A stretch of 40,739 bases of DNA from CADEFX01 sp050260355. Its GTDB lineage: Bacteria; Pseudomonadota; Alphaproteobacteria; Rhizobiales; Hyphomicrobiaceae. Under the pieces are notes generated by a model, which worked only from the letters and a program-made list of their open reading frames with translations, had not been told where the DNA came from and searched no databases. How positions within the stretch are numbered: the first letter of the stretch is position 1; each line of letters starts with the position of its first letter. The position numbers were made by a program, and so were the translations under genes. Shown here piece by piece: positions 23,936 through 30,902 of this stretch. Where the stretch lies: assembly GCA_050260355.1 (NCBI GenBank), contig JBLNBZ010000032.1:1-40739 (forward strand), written 5' to 3'.

Positions 23936-24327
23936 GCCGCATCCTCCGTCTCGGCGTCGTCATCGAGCTCGGCGTGAGCCATGAACTCGGCAAAGTCGGG
24001 CATCAGCGGCACGCGCCGCGCGCCCGGCGAGATGCCGAGCTGCTGGGCCAGCGTGATCAGGCGGTCGGCCGCGCGGTCGCGGATCTCGACCCACGGCGAG
24101 ATGATGATGGCGCCCTTGCCGTCACGCGCGATCGAGCCGGTGGTGGCGATCTTTTCCTCAGCCTCCATCCAGATGCGGTAGGTCTCGCAGTAGAGCTCGA
24201 CGGTGTCGCTCTCGACCTGCCGGATCAGCCCCAGTTCCTCGAGCGCCGGCACGACCTCGTGCCATTTGGCGAGCGCGTGCCCCTTCAAGCGCTTGGGCAC
24301 GCGCAAGGATGCGGTCCTGCTGTCCAT
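23932..24327 (-). CDS. terS: Terminase small subunit, P27 family
   Basis: 131 residues. LKGHALAKWHEVVPALEELG, then ELYCETYRIWMEAEEKI, GAIIISPWVEIRD and LAQQLGISPGARR follow the P27-type small terminase. It recognises phage DNA and hands it to TerL. Length is typical. Acidic C-terminus. GGAGG lies about eleven bases before the ATG. The ParB/Srx-fold gene ends seven bases upstream. Confidence 0.85.
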   Translation of the reverse strand: MDSRTASLRVPKRLKGHALAKWHEVVPALEELGLIRQVESDTVELYCETYRIWMEAEEKIATTGSIARDGKGAIIISPWVEIRDRAADRLITLAQQLGISPGARRVPLMPDFAEFMAHAELDDDAETEDAA

Positions 24328-24333
24328 GACGCA

Positions 24334-25092
24334 TCACGCCTCCGGACCGGAGCCGGGCCCCGGCTTGGCATCGTCGGGCGGGACGTTCTTGGCGATCCAT
24401 TCCTCGCAGATGTCGACCATGCGCGTGAGGATGGCGCCGAGCGAGCGCACGTCCTCGGCGCGGCCGATCGACAGGGCCGCCTCGCGAAAGCGCTCGAAGA
24501 CCTGGTTGGAGACGACGCCGACGAGATCGGTGTCCTTGGGGATCTTCTTGGCCCAGACCTCGATCTTGTCGAGACGTTCCATGGTGGAGGGCAGGAACAC
24601 CATCGCCAGCTGTTTCCATTCCAGCATCAGCGAGATGTCGGTGACGGGCATCGATTCGAGCCGGGTCACGTCGTCGAAGTCGTCGGGGGAGATGTAGCTT
24701 TCCAGGATGTCGTCGACCGACTCGATCTCCTCATACAGACGCTTGAGCATCTGCGGGTCATCCTCGCCGGCAATAGCGTTGTGCGCCAATTGCTTGGCGA
24801 CGACCTTGGAGCGCGGCAGATTGCGCTCATCGGCCAGCACGAACACCTCGGTGAGCCCGGCCTGGCGGCCTGCGCGCAGGCGGTGGTGGCCGCTGATCAG
24901 CTCGAAGAAATTGCCGCGAGCGACGGCAAATGGCAGCTGCTCGAGCCGACCTTCCTTCCTGATGTTCTCCGTCAGCCGCTCGAACGCCTCGGGCGGCATG
25001 ACGCGAGCATTGATGTCCTGCTCCTTGATCTCGTCGACGTGGACCTTGTAGAGCGCCAGATTCTTGCCGACCTCGGCAATGCGCGTACCCAT
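24334..25092 (-). CDS. ParB/Srx-fold (ParB N-terminal domain) phage protein
   Basis: 252 residues from ATG 25092, with AAGGA about ten bases upstream; the longer frame to 25140 is poorly supported. Residues 15-110 hold a ParB-like fold (VDEIKEQDINARVMPPEAFE, FELISGHHRLRAGRQAG). The HHRLRAG replaces the GERR of true ParB, as in the branch with nuclease or NTPase activity. The C-terminal 130 residues are helical and unique. It directly precedes the terminase genes, a frequent position for such proteins in phages. The role is unknown, possibly DNA processing at packaging. Confidence 0.85.
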   Translation of the reverse strand: MGTRIAEVGKNLALYKVHVDEIKEQDINARVMPPEAFERLTENIRKEGRLEQLPFAVARGNFFELISGHHRLRAGRQAGLTEVFVLADERNLPRSKVVAKQLAHNAIAGEDDPQMLKRLYEEIESVDDILESYISPDDFDDVTRLESMPVTDISLMLEWKQLAMVFLPSTMERLDKIEVWAKKIPKDTDLVGVVSNQVFERFREAALSIGRAEDVRSLGAILTRMVDICEEWIAKNVPPDDAKPGPGSGPEA

Positions 25093-25202
25093 AGCCAGAT
25101 TTTCCTTTGGGGTTGACGGCCAGCGCTGTGCATCACACACAGGCAGAAGCGCCGCCGGCCGGCATCACGCCGGCCACGTGGAGATGACGGCATCACGCCG
25201 TC

Positions 25203-25457
25203 TTACTCGGTGACGCTGAGAGAGGGTCTTGCTGGAAGCGCCCGCTGCCAGGCGCCGACCAGAAGCTTCTTGCGCTCGGCTTCCTGCCGGGAGAGCTCGT
25301 CATGCAGCGTGCGGGCCGCGAGCTGCCCCTCCTGAACAAGCAGGACCTTGTACGCCACAACGCGCGCGTCCAGGTGCGCCTTCCAGGCCCAGTTGCCGAT
25401 AAAGCCGGCAACGAGCGCCAGGGCGATGACGATCCAGGGCTTTGCTGGAAACGACAT
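25203..25457 (-). CDS. Small single-pass membrane protein, spanin-like shape
   Basis: 84 residues from ATG 25457. Hydrophobic segment 8-24 (IVIALALVAGFIGNWAW), then a charged helical domain (LSRQEAERKKLLVGAWQ). N-in topology with an external coil would resemble an inner-membrane spanin, but there is no partner lipoprotein nearby, so this is only a shape match. No good ribosome site. Operator site 5 lies 60 bases upstream. Confidence 0.65.
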   Translation of the reverse strand: MSFPAKPWIVIALALVAGFIGNWAWKAHLDARVVAYKVLLVQEGQLAARTLHDELSRQEAERKKLLVGAWQRALPARPSLSVTE

Positions 25458-25516
25458 TGAGCAACAGTGACGGCTTCCCCGAGCCTAGCCGATTGAAGTC
25501 GCCGATCGGCGCTAAA

Positions 25517-25545
25517 GTCAAGCGATGCTGGACCGCATGTCCAGC
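25517..25545. promoter_or_regulatory. Operator cluster, site 5 (three half-sites)
   Basis: GTCAA-N7-TGGAC at 25517-25533, plus a third half-site forming a 7-bp inverted repeat GCTGGAC-N5-GTCCAGC at 25527-25545. It is the only site with an added outward half-site. Upstream of ATG 25457. Confidence 0.5.
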
Positions 25546-25579
25546 CGATTTTGTCGCCGGTGTGATTCTCGAGCCACTG

Positions 25580-25852
25580 TCAAGCCCGATATGCCGACAC
25601 CGTCCAATGCCAGGCTTGACCAGGCGCCACGCCGAGCTTCCCGAGCAGGCCTGGCGGAGCCTCCCTCGAGCGTGCCGTCGCGCCGCCGAGGGCGCCGGGT
25701 CCATCCTTGGCGAGGGCCTCGGCCTGACTTTGGTCCGGCACGGCGACGAGCCAGAGCTGAATATTCGGAGGGTCGAGCGTCGACAGGATGACCAACCAGC
25801 CGTCCGGCGACTGCGGGGTTGCTGGGGGTACGAGAAGTGCTGGATCGCTCAT
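25580..25852 (-). CDS. Small protein of unknown function, possibly leaderless
   Basis: 90 residues from ATG 25852. Sequence composition is ordinary (DGWLVILSTLDPPNIQLWLVAVP) and there is no shadow-like Arg enrichment. There is no ribosome site: operator site 6 ends four bases before the ATG, so a leaderless transcript is possible. Function unknown. Confidence 0.6.
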   Translation of the reverse strand: MSDPALLVPPATPQSPDGWLVILSTLDPPNIQLWLVAVPDQSQAEALAKDGPGALGGATARSREAPPGLLGKLGVAPGQAWHWTVSAYRA

Positions 25853-25856
25853 TTAA

Positions 25857-25872
25857 GTCCAACGTGTTTGAC
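25857..25872. promoter_or_regulatory. Palindromic operator, site 6 (spacer 6)
   Basis: GTCCA-N6-TTGAC with AA and TT flanks, one base shorter in the spacer than the others. It lies directly before ATG 25852. Confidence 0.45.
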
Positions 25873-25919
25873 TTGCGCGACGCCAATAAGGATGATTCAG
25901 CGCACGGGATCGCACAAAG

Positions 25920-27521
25920 TCAGGCCGGCGGCCGGGCTCCTGCGCGATCCTTCTTGCCCCGGACGAGCTTGTTGCCGGCGGACGGCTTGTAGCCTTTCTG
26001 CTTGTCGCGGCGCAACTGGCGGGCCGTCACGGTGCCCTCGAAATCCTTGGCGAGCTTGGGCTCGGGCGTGCGGGGCACCGCCTTGGCGCCGGCGATCTGG
26101 CGCTCGTTGACGCCCATCGATTTCTTCGTCTCACGCTGCACGTTGGCCATGCGCTCGATCCAGCGGGCGATGGTCTCGCGGAAATCCCAGGGCTTGAAGT
26201 CGCCGCCGTAGACCAGCTTATAGCGGCCATCCGGGCGCAGCTCGCGCAGCAGCAGGGGCAGCGATCCGCGGTGCGTCTTCTGCTCGGGCGTGGTGCTGAT
26301 GCAGGTCGTCTGGAAGTAGCTCACGTCCTTGAGCGAGCCATGGCAGTGCGCCTGGAAGGTGGCGCGCGCCTCCCCGCACACGATCGCCGTCATGAACAGC
26401 CGGTTGAGCCGGGGATAACGCGAGTTGGGCACACAGAAGCCGAAGGTCTCGTACACGCGCCCCGAGACGCCGCGCTGCACCTCCGAGAAGTGCATGCCGA
26501 AGACGGCCATCAGGTAGCCGTCGAGCGTCGCCATGTAGTACCGCTCGGCCCGCGTCACGCCGAGCTTGTGGGCAAAGAGATCGCGGTAGTAGAGCGCCTC
26601 GCTCTTGGAGATCTCGACAAAGCGGATGACGCTGTCGACCGTGATCTCGTAGTCGTCGGGCAGGAAGGCGATCTTGGCCGAGCCGATGCGCGTCTCCTTC
26701 TTGCCCAGCGCCATGCGCTTGGCCTCGGCCGGGCGGTTGCAGAGCACATAGTCGACGCGGCCCTTGCCTTCGACCGCGAACACCGCCTTGTCCTCGAGCC
26801 CCTCGTCCATGTGCCGGCCGCGAAACATGAAGCCGAGCGCGGTCGCCCCCATCACGGTCTGCGTCAGGGCCGGCCGCGCCGTCGCGCTGTCGAACTCGGG
26901 GATCTTGGGATCGGCCCAGCCGATCATGCCCCGGGTGTCGAACAGCTTGCTGTAACCCTTTGCGAAGCTTGGCACATTGACGTAGAGGATGGCTTTAGGG
27001 TCGGCCGCGTGACGGCTGACGACGTCACGCACGTCAGCCAGCTCATAGGCAATACCCTTGAGATTTCCCGCCATGCGGTCAAGTTGTTCTTGCAGCTGAG
27101 CGACGTGTTTATCGAGCCCCCGCCAGACTTCGTCGTAGACGACGCGCTCGAAATACTTGTCGGTGCGCAGCTGACAGAGCTTGATGCCCAGTAAAACGGC
27201 GCCGCCCTCCATGCGCGTGCGCGCGTATGTTTGCAAAGGAGTCAGTTCGTCGGAGAAAATCACATTCAAATCAGCAAGCTCGCGACCGCTTGCCGTGTAG
27301 CCGATGAGGCTCGAGAACAGCGACACGTCGGAGCAGGCGATGCGGGCCGGGTCCCAGCCGGCAGCGACGGCCGTCTCGGCGATGGTGAAGCGGCCGGCGC
27401 AGGGGATGATGAGGCGGTCGTAGTGATTACGGGCGGAGGCCAGCACCTCGCCCATGTAGGAGCGGATGGAGCCCGGCGTGACGCCGAGGAAGATCTCGCC
27501 GAGCTGGTGTCTAGCGACCAC
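25920..27521 (-). CDS. Putative SAM-dependent methyltransferase-like phage protein
   Basis: 533 residues from GTG 27521, with a GGGGCGG site upstream inside the preceding gene. RLIIPCAGRFTIAETAVAAG, then IACSDVSLFSSLIGY resembles the SAM-binding start of a phage adenine-methyltransferase family thought to give anti-restriction protection. A coiled coil follows at about 150-180, then a repeat-like central region and a Lys/Arg-rich tail. No classic NPPY/DPPY is seen, so activity is unproven. It opens the leftward late block, two genes from the ParB/Srx gene. Confidence 0.75.
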   Translation of the reverse strand: MVARHQLGEIFLGVTPGSIRSYMGEVLASARNHYDRLIIPCAGRFTIAETAVAAGWDPARIACSDVSLFSSLIGYTASGRELADLNVIFSDELTPLQTYARTRMEGGAVLLGIKLCQLRTDKYFERVVYDEVWRGLDKHVAQLQEQLDRMAGNLKGIAYELADVRDVVSRHAADPKAILYVNVPSFAKGYSKLFDTRGMIGWADPKIPEFDSATARPALTQTVMGATALGFMFRGRHMDEGLEDKAVFAVEGKGRVDYVLCNRPAEAKRMALGKKETRIGSAKIAFLPDDYEITVDSVIRFVEISKSEALYYRDLFAHKLGVTRAERYYMATLDGYLMAVFGMHFSEVQRGVSGRVYETFGFCVPNSRYPRLNRLFMTAIVCGEARATFQAHCHGSLKDVSYFQTTCISTTPEQKTHRGSLPLLLRELRPDGRYKLVYGGDFKPWDFRETIARWIERMANVQRETKKSMGVNERQIAGAKAVPRTPEPKLAKDFEGTVTARQLRRDKQKGYKPSAGNKLVRGKKDRAGARPPA

Positions 27522-27804
27522 GCGACATGCCGCCCCTTAACTCGCGCAATGCCGAGAGTACGTCCGCCATGATTTCCCTCTCTAATTCCACGCTCTGTCG
27601 AACGCGCACAGCGTGAATGGCCAGAGGCTCATTCAGCCAAGCTCGGACCCTGGGAAGGGGCTGGGCGCTCGAGAAAAGCAACCAGCAAACCGTGGAGAGG
27701 CAATACTCCTCGAAATGTCGAGCAAAGCATTGGCTCTCTGTCTCACCGGCAGGCGGCGTCGTGGTCAGAGCCAGCCTCAGCGACGTCCAATCGTGCACGT
27801 TCAT
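27511..27804 (-). CDS. Small protein of unknown function (tentative)
   Basis: 97 residues if it starts at ATG 27804; no clear ribosome site, and longer frames from TTG or GTG codons upstream exist. NVHDWTSLRLALTTTPPAGE, then CFARHFEEYCLSTVCWLLF has ordinary composition. It overlaps the methyltransferase-like gene start by 11 bases. It would be the first gene of the leftward block, below operator site 7. It could be a chance frame. Confidence 0.45.
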   Translation of the reverse strand: MNVHDWTSLRLALTTTPPAGETESQCFARHFEEYCLSTVCWLLFSSAQPLPRVRAWLNEPLAIHAVRVRQSVELEREIMADVLSALRELRGGMSRGR

Positions 27805-27935
27805 GCGATGGTGAGAGTTGGGCCGCCCCCTGGGCCTTGCACCCAGATCCCCCGACGAGAGCCGGGGTGTCCTGAGAATTAGACGAGGGGCGGATAAGCC
27901 TTGTGCCCGCACCAAGCCACAGGTCGGCGTGCCGG

Positions 27936-27952
27936 GTCAAGAGTTCATAGAC
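27936..27952. promoter_or_regulatory. Palindromic operator, site 7
   Basis: GTCAA-N7-TAGAC followed by TTTT, in the divergent region upstream of the leftward block. Confidence 0.55.
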
Positions 27953-28036
27953 TTTTGCGGGCGCATGATCCCGCGGCGTGCGTCGTTGCCGCCACAGCGC
28001 AACCGTGCCGCGGCGCGAAATGTCGGGAAATGTTCG

Positions 28037-28094
28037 GTTATAAGATAACATTATTGAGATAATATTATATAAATATACAACTATACATCTATAG
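28037..28094. other. AT-rich tract in the divergent region
   Basis: About 58 bases made almost only of A and T in an otherwise very GC-rich genome, with several short self-complementary stretches such as AATATTATAT. It lies between the leftward block and the rightward structured RNA. Candidates are the divergent promoters, a replication origin unwinding element, or a binding site for a nucleoid or phage protein. Confidence 0.6.
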
Positions 28095-28167
28095 CGCCAT
28101 CAGAACAAACCATGAACTGAGGTAACACACTCGTGATCTCGCAGGTGCGCGTCCATGCGCATTTTTA

Positions 28168-28195
28168 TTGTCTTTGTTCTGTGTACTGATAATAT
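28168..28195 (+). promoter_or_regulatory. Predicted promoter of the structured RNA
   Basis: TTGTCT (28168-28173) and TAATAT (28190-28195) with a 16-base spacer, close to a housekeeping sigma promoter. The predicted start is near 28202, ahead of the hairpin array at 28273-28571. Confidence 0.4.
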
Positions 28196-28261
28196 TGAAT
28201 TGTTGATGAGTTGCAATGAGTTGCGAGGTGCGAGGAGCGAGGGATTGAGGTTCGGGGTGGC

Positions 28262-28571
28262 ATCCCGATAGCGACGCGAGAACCGCGTCTGACCTGTACC
28301 GCGGCGAGGGCCTTCCACGGGGTACAGGGACATCGTTAGGGCCGTGGTCCGAGACGCCCCACGTGTGGGGTCCGCCGGTGCGATCGGCGGGAGGACAAGC
28401 GCAGCGCTCGAGCGACCAGAGCCGGCACGAGACCGGGGGTCAGCGAGCGAGGGGCACCGACCCCAGTCGCGGATGCTGGTCAACCTGGAAACGGGCACCA
28501 GCTAGGACAGGAAAGCCCTCCAGTTTCTCTGAAACCGAAAGCCGGGGCCATCACCGATGGCGCCGGCTTTT
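28262..28571 (+). ncRNA. Predicted ~310-nt structured RNA with a pseudoknot
   Basis: There is no credible ORF. Perfect pairings, in order: 28273-28278/28284-28289; 28293-28300/28321-28328; 28315-28320/28342-28347, which crosses the previous stem to make an H-type pseudoknot with directly abutting helices; 28347-28350/28393-28396 closing a junction over two hairpins (28357-28361/28366-28370 and 28372-28377/28385-28390); 28436-28441/28459-28464; 28475-28480/28497-28502; 28523-28527/28531-28535; and a terminator hairpin 28538-28571. A promoter-like pair lies upstream. It is not tmRNA, RNase P or 6S as far as I can see. A regulatory RNA or a large phage RNA are possible. Confidence 0.6.
28538..28571 (+). 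terminator. Terminator hairpin at the end of the structured RNA
   Basis: AAAGCCGG pairs with CCGGCTTT (28538-28545 with 28563-28570), a 2x2 internal loop, CCATC with GATGG (28548-28552 with 28556-28560), then TTTT overlapping the stem. The T-run is short, so termination may be partial and allow readthrough to 28641. Confidence 0.6.
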
Positions 28572-28640
28572 CGACGTCTGCGTTGGGCCCGCCGCGCGTG
28601 GGTCCTATTCAGCCGTCAACCCACAGCAAGGAGAAGCCCC

Positions 28641-28859
28641 ATGTCGAAGTCAGCAACCAAGCAGTTCGCCAAGTTCGTGTCCGCCCGCGAGTTCTTCGAG
28701 GACGGCAAGCGCGTCGGCTACCGCTACACGCTCGGCAAGCGCTCGTTCGAGATCGTGCGCAAGCGCGGCAAGAACGGCCTGCGCTACGTCAGCGACAAGG
28801 TCGGCTCGTTCACGACCCTCGGTGCCTGCCAGCGCGAGCTGTTCTCGGCCGTCGCCTGA
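28641..28859 (+). CDS. 72-residue basic protein of unknown function
   Basis: ATG 28641 preceded by AAGGAG. MSKSATKQFAKFVSAREFFE, then YTLGKRSFEIVRKRGKNGLR is basic with alternating strands, resembling a small nucleic-acid-binding protein; no family recognised. The stop TGA touches the first base of the repeated RNA element that follows. First protein gene of the rightward early block. Confidence 0.8.
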   Translation: MSKSATKQFAKFVSAREFFEDGKRVGYRYTLGKRSFEIVRKRGKNGLRYVSDKVGSFTTLGACQRELFSAVA

Positions 28860-28921
28860 CGCTTGCAAGCTGCCCTCCAGCCAGCCTCGTCGAGGCTGGC
28901 CCGAGGGTAGCGTGGAAGCGT
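28859..28921 (+). ncRNA. Repeated RNA element, copy 1
   Basis: Outer stem ACGCTT/AAGCGT (28859-28864, 28916-28921), internal loop GCAAGC/GCGTGG, inner stem TGCCCT/AGGGTA (28871-28876, 28904-28909, one G-U) capped by a 9-bp hairpin (28880-28888/28892-28900). The outer stem and loop strands recur at 29706-29752 with a different inner helix. It sits between two genes of the same transcript. Confidence 0.55.
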
Positions 28922-28937
28922 GAGTTGGAGAGCCGTT

Positions 28938-29297
28938 GTGAGACCTCCCAAGTCTGTTGCCGCCAAGCGGCGCCGCGTGCGCCGCAACCAGAAGCACGTC
29001 ATCTATCGCCTGATCTGCGTCGCCACGGGCGACACCTACATCGGGATCACCGCCGCGCGCGGCCGCAAGCCGCTCGCCGCCGCCTGGTCCCGCTTCTACG
29101 CCCACCGCTCGGACGCGCTGCGCTACCGCGCGGAGTATCCGCTGTTCAAGTGCATCCAGCGCCACAGCGACTGGGACGTCGAGGTCCTGGAAACGGCGCG
29201 TACGAAAACCGTTGCGCATGTGCGCGAGCGCGAGCTGTGCCTCACACTCATGCCCACACTCAATTGGTCCCTGCAACCGAGGAGGAAAGCTGCATGA
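28938..29297 (+). CDS. GIY-YIG-type nuclease-like protein
   Basis: 119 residues from GTG 28938, with GGAG nine bases upstream; an earlier GTG at 28920 lies in the RNA element. IYRLICVATGDTYIGIT corresponds to the GIY and YIG strands, followed by RFYAHR with the catalytic Arg and RERELCLTLMPTLN with the catalytic Glu and final Asn. It is a single-domain endonuclease, possibly free-standing homing type or a phage DNA-processing nuclease. Basic N-terminus. Its stop overlaps the next start. Confidence 0.85.
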   Translation: MRPPKSVAAKRRRVRRNQKHVIYRLICVATGDTYIGITAARGRKPLAAAWSRFYAHRSDALRYRAEYPLFKCIQRHSDWDVEVLETARTKTVAHVRERELCLTLMPTLNWSLQPRRKAA

Positions 29298-29662
29298 AGA
29301 AGAAGCGCAACGTGTCGCATTGCGGTCGCGACGAGCTCGATCCGCGTCGCCGCGGCCTCGTCGAGGACGCCTTCACGCACGTGCAGGCGTGGAGCCCGCA
29401 GTCGGGCTGGCTGTTCGGCAGTGAGCCGCGCCGCATCGTGCTCGATCTCGGCGCGCGCGTCTGGGTCGAGAGCTACTGGATCGACGAGCTTCCTGCCGGC
29501 GCCGTGCAGGTCGGCGACACGCTGACCACGGGCTATGACGAGGATGGCAGGCGCATCGTGTCGGTGCCGGTCGCATGGTGCTCGTTCCGCACCCAGGGGG
29601 AAGCCGACAGCATCATGCAGATGCTCGCGGCCGACGCCCAGATGCTCAGCCACGTCCGTTGA
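29294..29662 (+). CDS. Small protein of unknown function
   Basis: 122 residues from ATG 29294 (ATGA overlap), with a very strong GGAGGAAA site. It has a Lys/Arg start, then a strand-rich core (RRIVLDLGARVWVESYWID, VQVGDTLTTGYDEDGRRIVS). Coupled to the GIY-YIG gene. No family recognised. Confidence 0.8.
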   Translation: MKKKRNVSHCGRDELDPRRRGLVEDAFTHVQAWSPQSGWLFGSEPRRIVLDLGARVWVESYWIDELPAGAVQVGDTLTTGYDEDGRRIVSVPVAWCSFRTQGEADSIMQMLAADAQMLSHVR

Positions 29663-29705
29663 TTTGATCCGTCGATGCTGCGGCATATAATCAGTGTACG
29701 CATTT

Positions 29706-29752
29706 GACGCTTGCAGTCCGCCCTTGCCTGCCAAGGGCGGCGTGGAAGCGTC
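29706..29752 (+). ncRNA. Repeated RNA element, copy 2
   Basis: Outer stem GACGCTT/AAGCGTC (29706-29712, 29746-29752), internal loop GCAGTC/GCGTGG, inner stem CGCCCTT/AAGGGCG (29719-29725, 29733-29739). The GACGCTTGCA and GCGTGGAAGCGT strands match copy 1 while the inner helix differs and stays paired. It lies 48 bases before the parB-like start. Confidence 0.55.
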
Positions 29753-29799
29753 GCTTCCCGCGTGCGAGCACACGCGATCAACAGCAAAGGAGCACAGTC

Positions 29800-30747
29800 A
29801 TGCAGAAGGTCATTTCAGCCAGCGTCGTCAAGCTGCCGGTCGACAAGATCATTCCCGACCCCAACCAGCCGCGCCGCGAGTTCGACGAGGGCGAGCTGAA
29901 ACTGCTCGCCGACAGCATCCGCCGCCATGGGCTGATCCAGCCGATCGAGGTCCGCCCGGTGAAGAAGAAGAAGCAGAGCGAGCCCACGATGTGGATGATC
30001 ACGGCCGGCGAGCGGCGCTGGCGCGCGCACCAGATCGCCAAGCTCGAGCTGATCGACGCCCTCGTGCGCGAGGAGGTCACAGAGGTCGACGACGTGCTGG
30101 TGCGTCAGGTGGTGGAGAACGCCCAGCGCCTCGACCTCAATCCGATCGAGGAGGCAAACGCCTTCCAGCAGCTGATCGAGATGGACTGGTCGATCGATAA
30201 GATCGCACGGGAGTGCTCGACCAAGCCGTTCCGCATCCGCGAGAAGCTAGCCCTGCTCAAGCTGACGCCCAAGCTGCAGGAGCTGGTGGCGAAGGGCATC
30301 GTGTCGGTGACCGCCGGCATGGAGATCGCCAAGCTGCCGGAGGAGGATCAGGACGACCTGATGGCGCAACTCGTCAAGGACGGCAAGGTGAAGAACATCA
30401 ACGAGGTGCGCGCCATCGTGCAAGCCTACCTCGACGATGAGAAGGAGGAGGACACCGGCCGCACCAAGTCGCCCAAGGAGGAGGAGGACGAGCCGACCGT
30501 GATGGAGGCGCTGATCGACCGCCTCGAGAAGCTGCAGAAGGTGGTCGACAAAGGCCTGTCGGAGGACGAGCAGGCCAGCATGAAGCGCTCACCGGGCCGT
30601 GCGCGCGCGGCTGCCGACATCATCAAGTCGGTGCGCACGCAGCTCGGCCGCATGGAGCGCGAGCTCGCTGCGGCTGCGGAAGCCGCCAAGACGCGCGCCA
30701 GCAAGCGCGCCAGGGCTCCCAAGGCCGAGGCGCACGCCACGGCCTGA
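29800..30747 (+). CDS. ParB/Spo0J-family protein
   Basis: 315 residues from ATG 29800, with AAAGGAG upstream. Box I PDPNQPRREFDEGELKLLA, box II ITAGERRWRA with the CTP-contacting GERR, and box III RQVVENAQRLDLNPIEEA are followed by an HTH (SIDKIARECSTKPFRIREKL) and a Glu/Lys then Ala/Lys-rich tail. It binds DNA at palindromic sites and can spread as a clamp with CTP. No parA is adjacent in the window and no classical parS was seen, so a KorB-like regulatory role is possible besides partition. The repeated RNA element lies upstream. Confidence 0.9.
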   Translation: MQKVISASVVKLPVDKIIPDPNQPRREFDEGELKLLADSIRRHGLIQPIEVRPVKKKKQSEPTMWMITAGERRWRAHQIAKLELIDALVREEVTEVDDVLVRQVVENAQRLDLNPIEEANAFQQLIEMDWSIDKIARECSTKPFRIREKLALLKLTPKLQELVAKGIVSVTAGMEIAKLPEEDQDDLMAQLVKDGKVKNINEVRAIVQAYLDDEKEEDTGRTKSPKEEEDEPTVMEALIDRLEKLQKVVDKGLSEDEQASMKRSPGRARAAADIIKSVRTQLGRMERELAAAAEAAKTRASKRARAPKAEAHATA

Positions 30748-30763
30748 TGCCCTCGGGCGCGAA

Positions 30764-30788
30764 GCCCAGGCGGCGCTGCCGCCTGGGC
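30764..30788 (+). repeat. 11-bp perfect hairpin after the parB-like gene
   Basis: 30764-30774 pairs with 30778-30788 around a GCT loop. No T-run follows. It lies in the 155-base gap before 30903, which also contains a 7-bp GC hairpin near 30860. It could stabilise mRNA ends or be an RNase III site. Confidence 0.6.
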
Positions 30789-30902
30789 GACGATAAGAGG
30801 CTCAAGCGTAGAACCTCCGAGCGGGTGCGAGGCCCGCACTTCCCCCCCCTTCCCTGCCAGCGGCGCTACCGCGCCGCGCCAGAAGCGCAATGGAGTTTTG
30901 TC

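Noticed and set aside
27873..27893. Thirteenth operator (GTCCT-N6-TAGAC)
   Set aside because: One arm has a mismatch and the spacer is short; kept out of the count.
27743..28051. 102-codon minus-strand ORF in the divergent region
   Set aside because: Arg-rich, no ribosome site, overlaps operator site 7 and another tentative gene.
28363..28923. 186-codon plus-strand protein
   Set aside because: Frame is Ser/Arg/Pro-rich, overlaps a well-supported gene (28641) and lies mostly in the structured RNA.
29800..30747. Classical parS sites near the parB-like gene
   Set aside because: No TGTTTCACGTGAAACA-like palindrome was seen; the only dispersed palindrome is GTCNA-N7-TNGAC.
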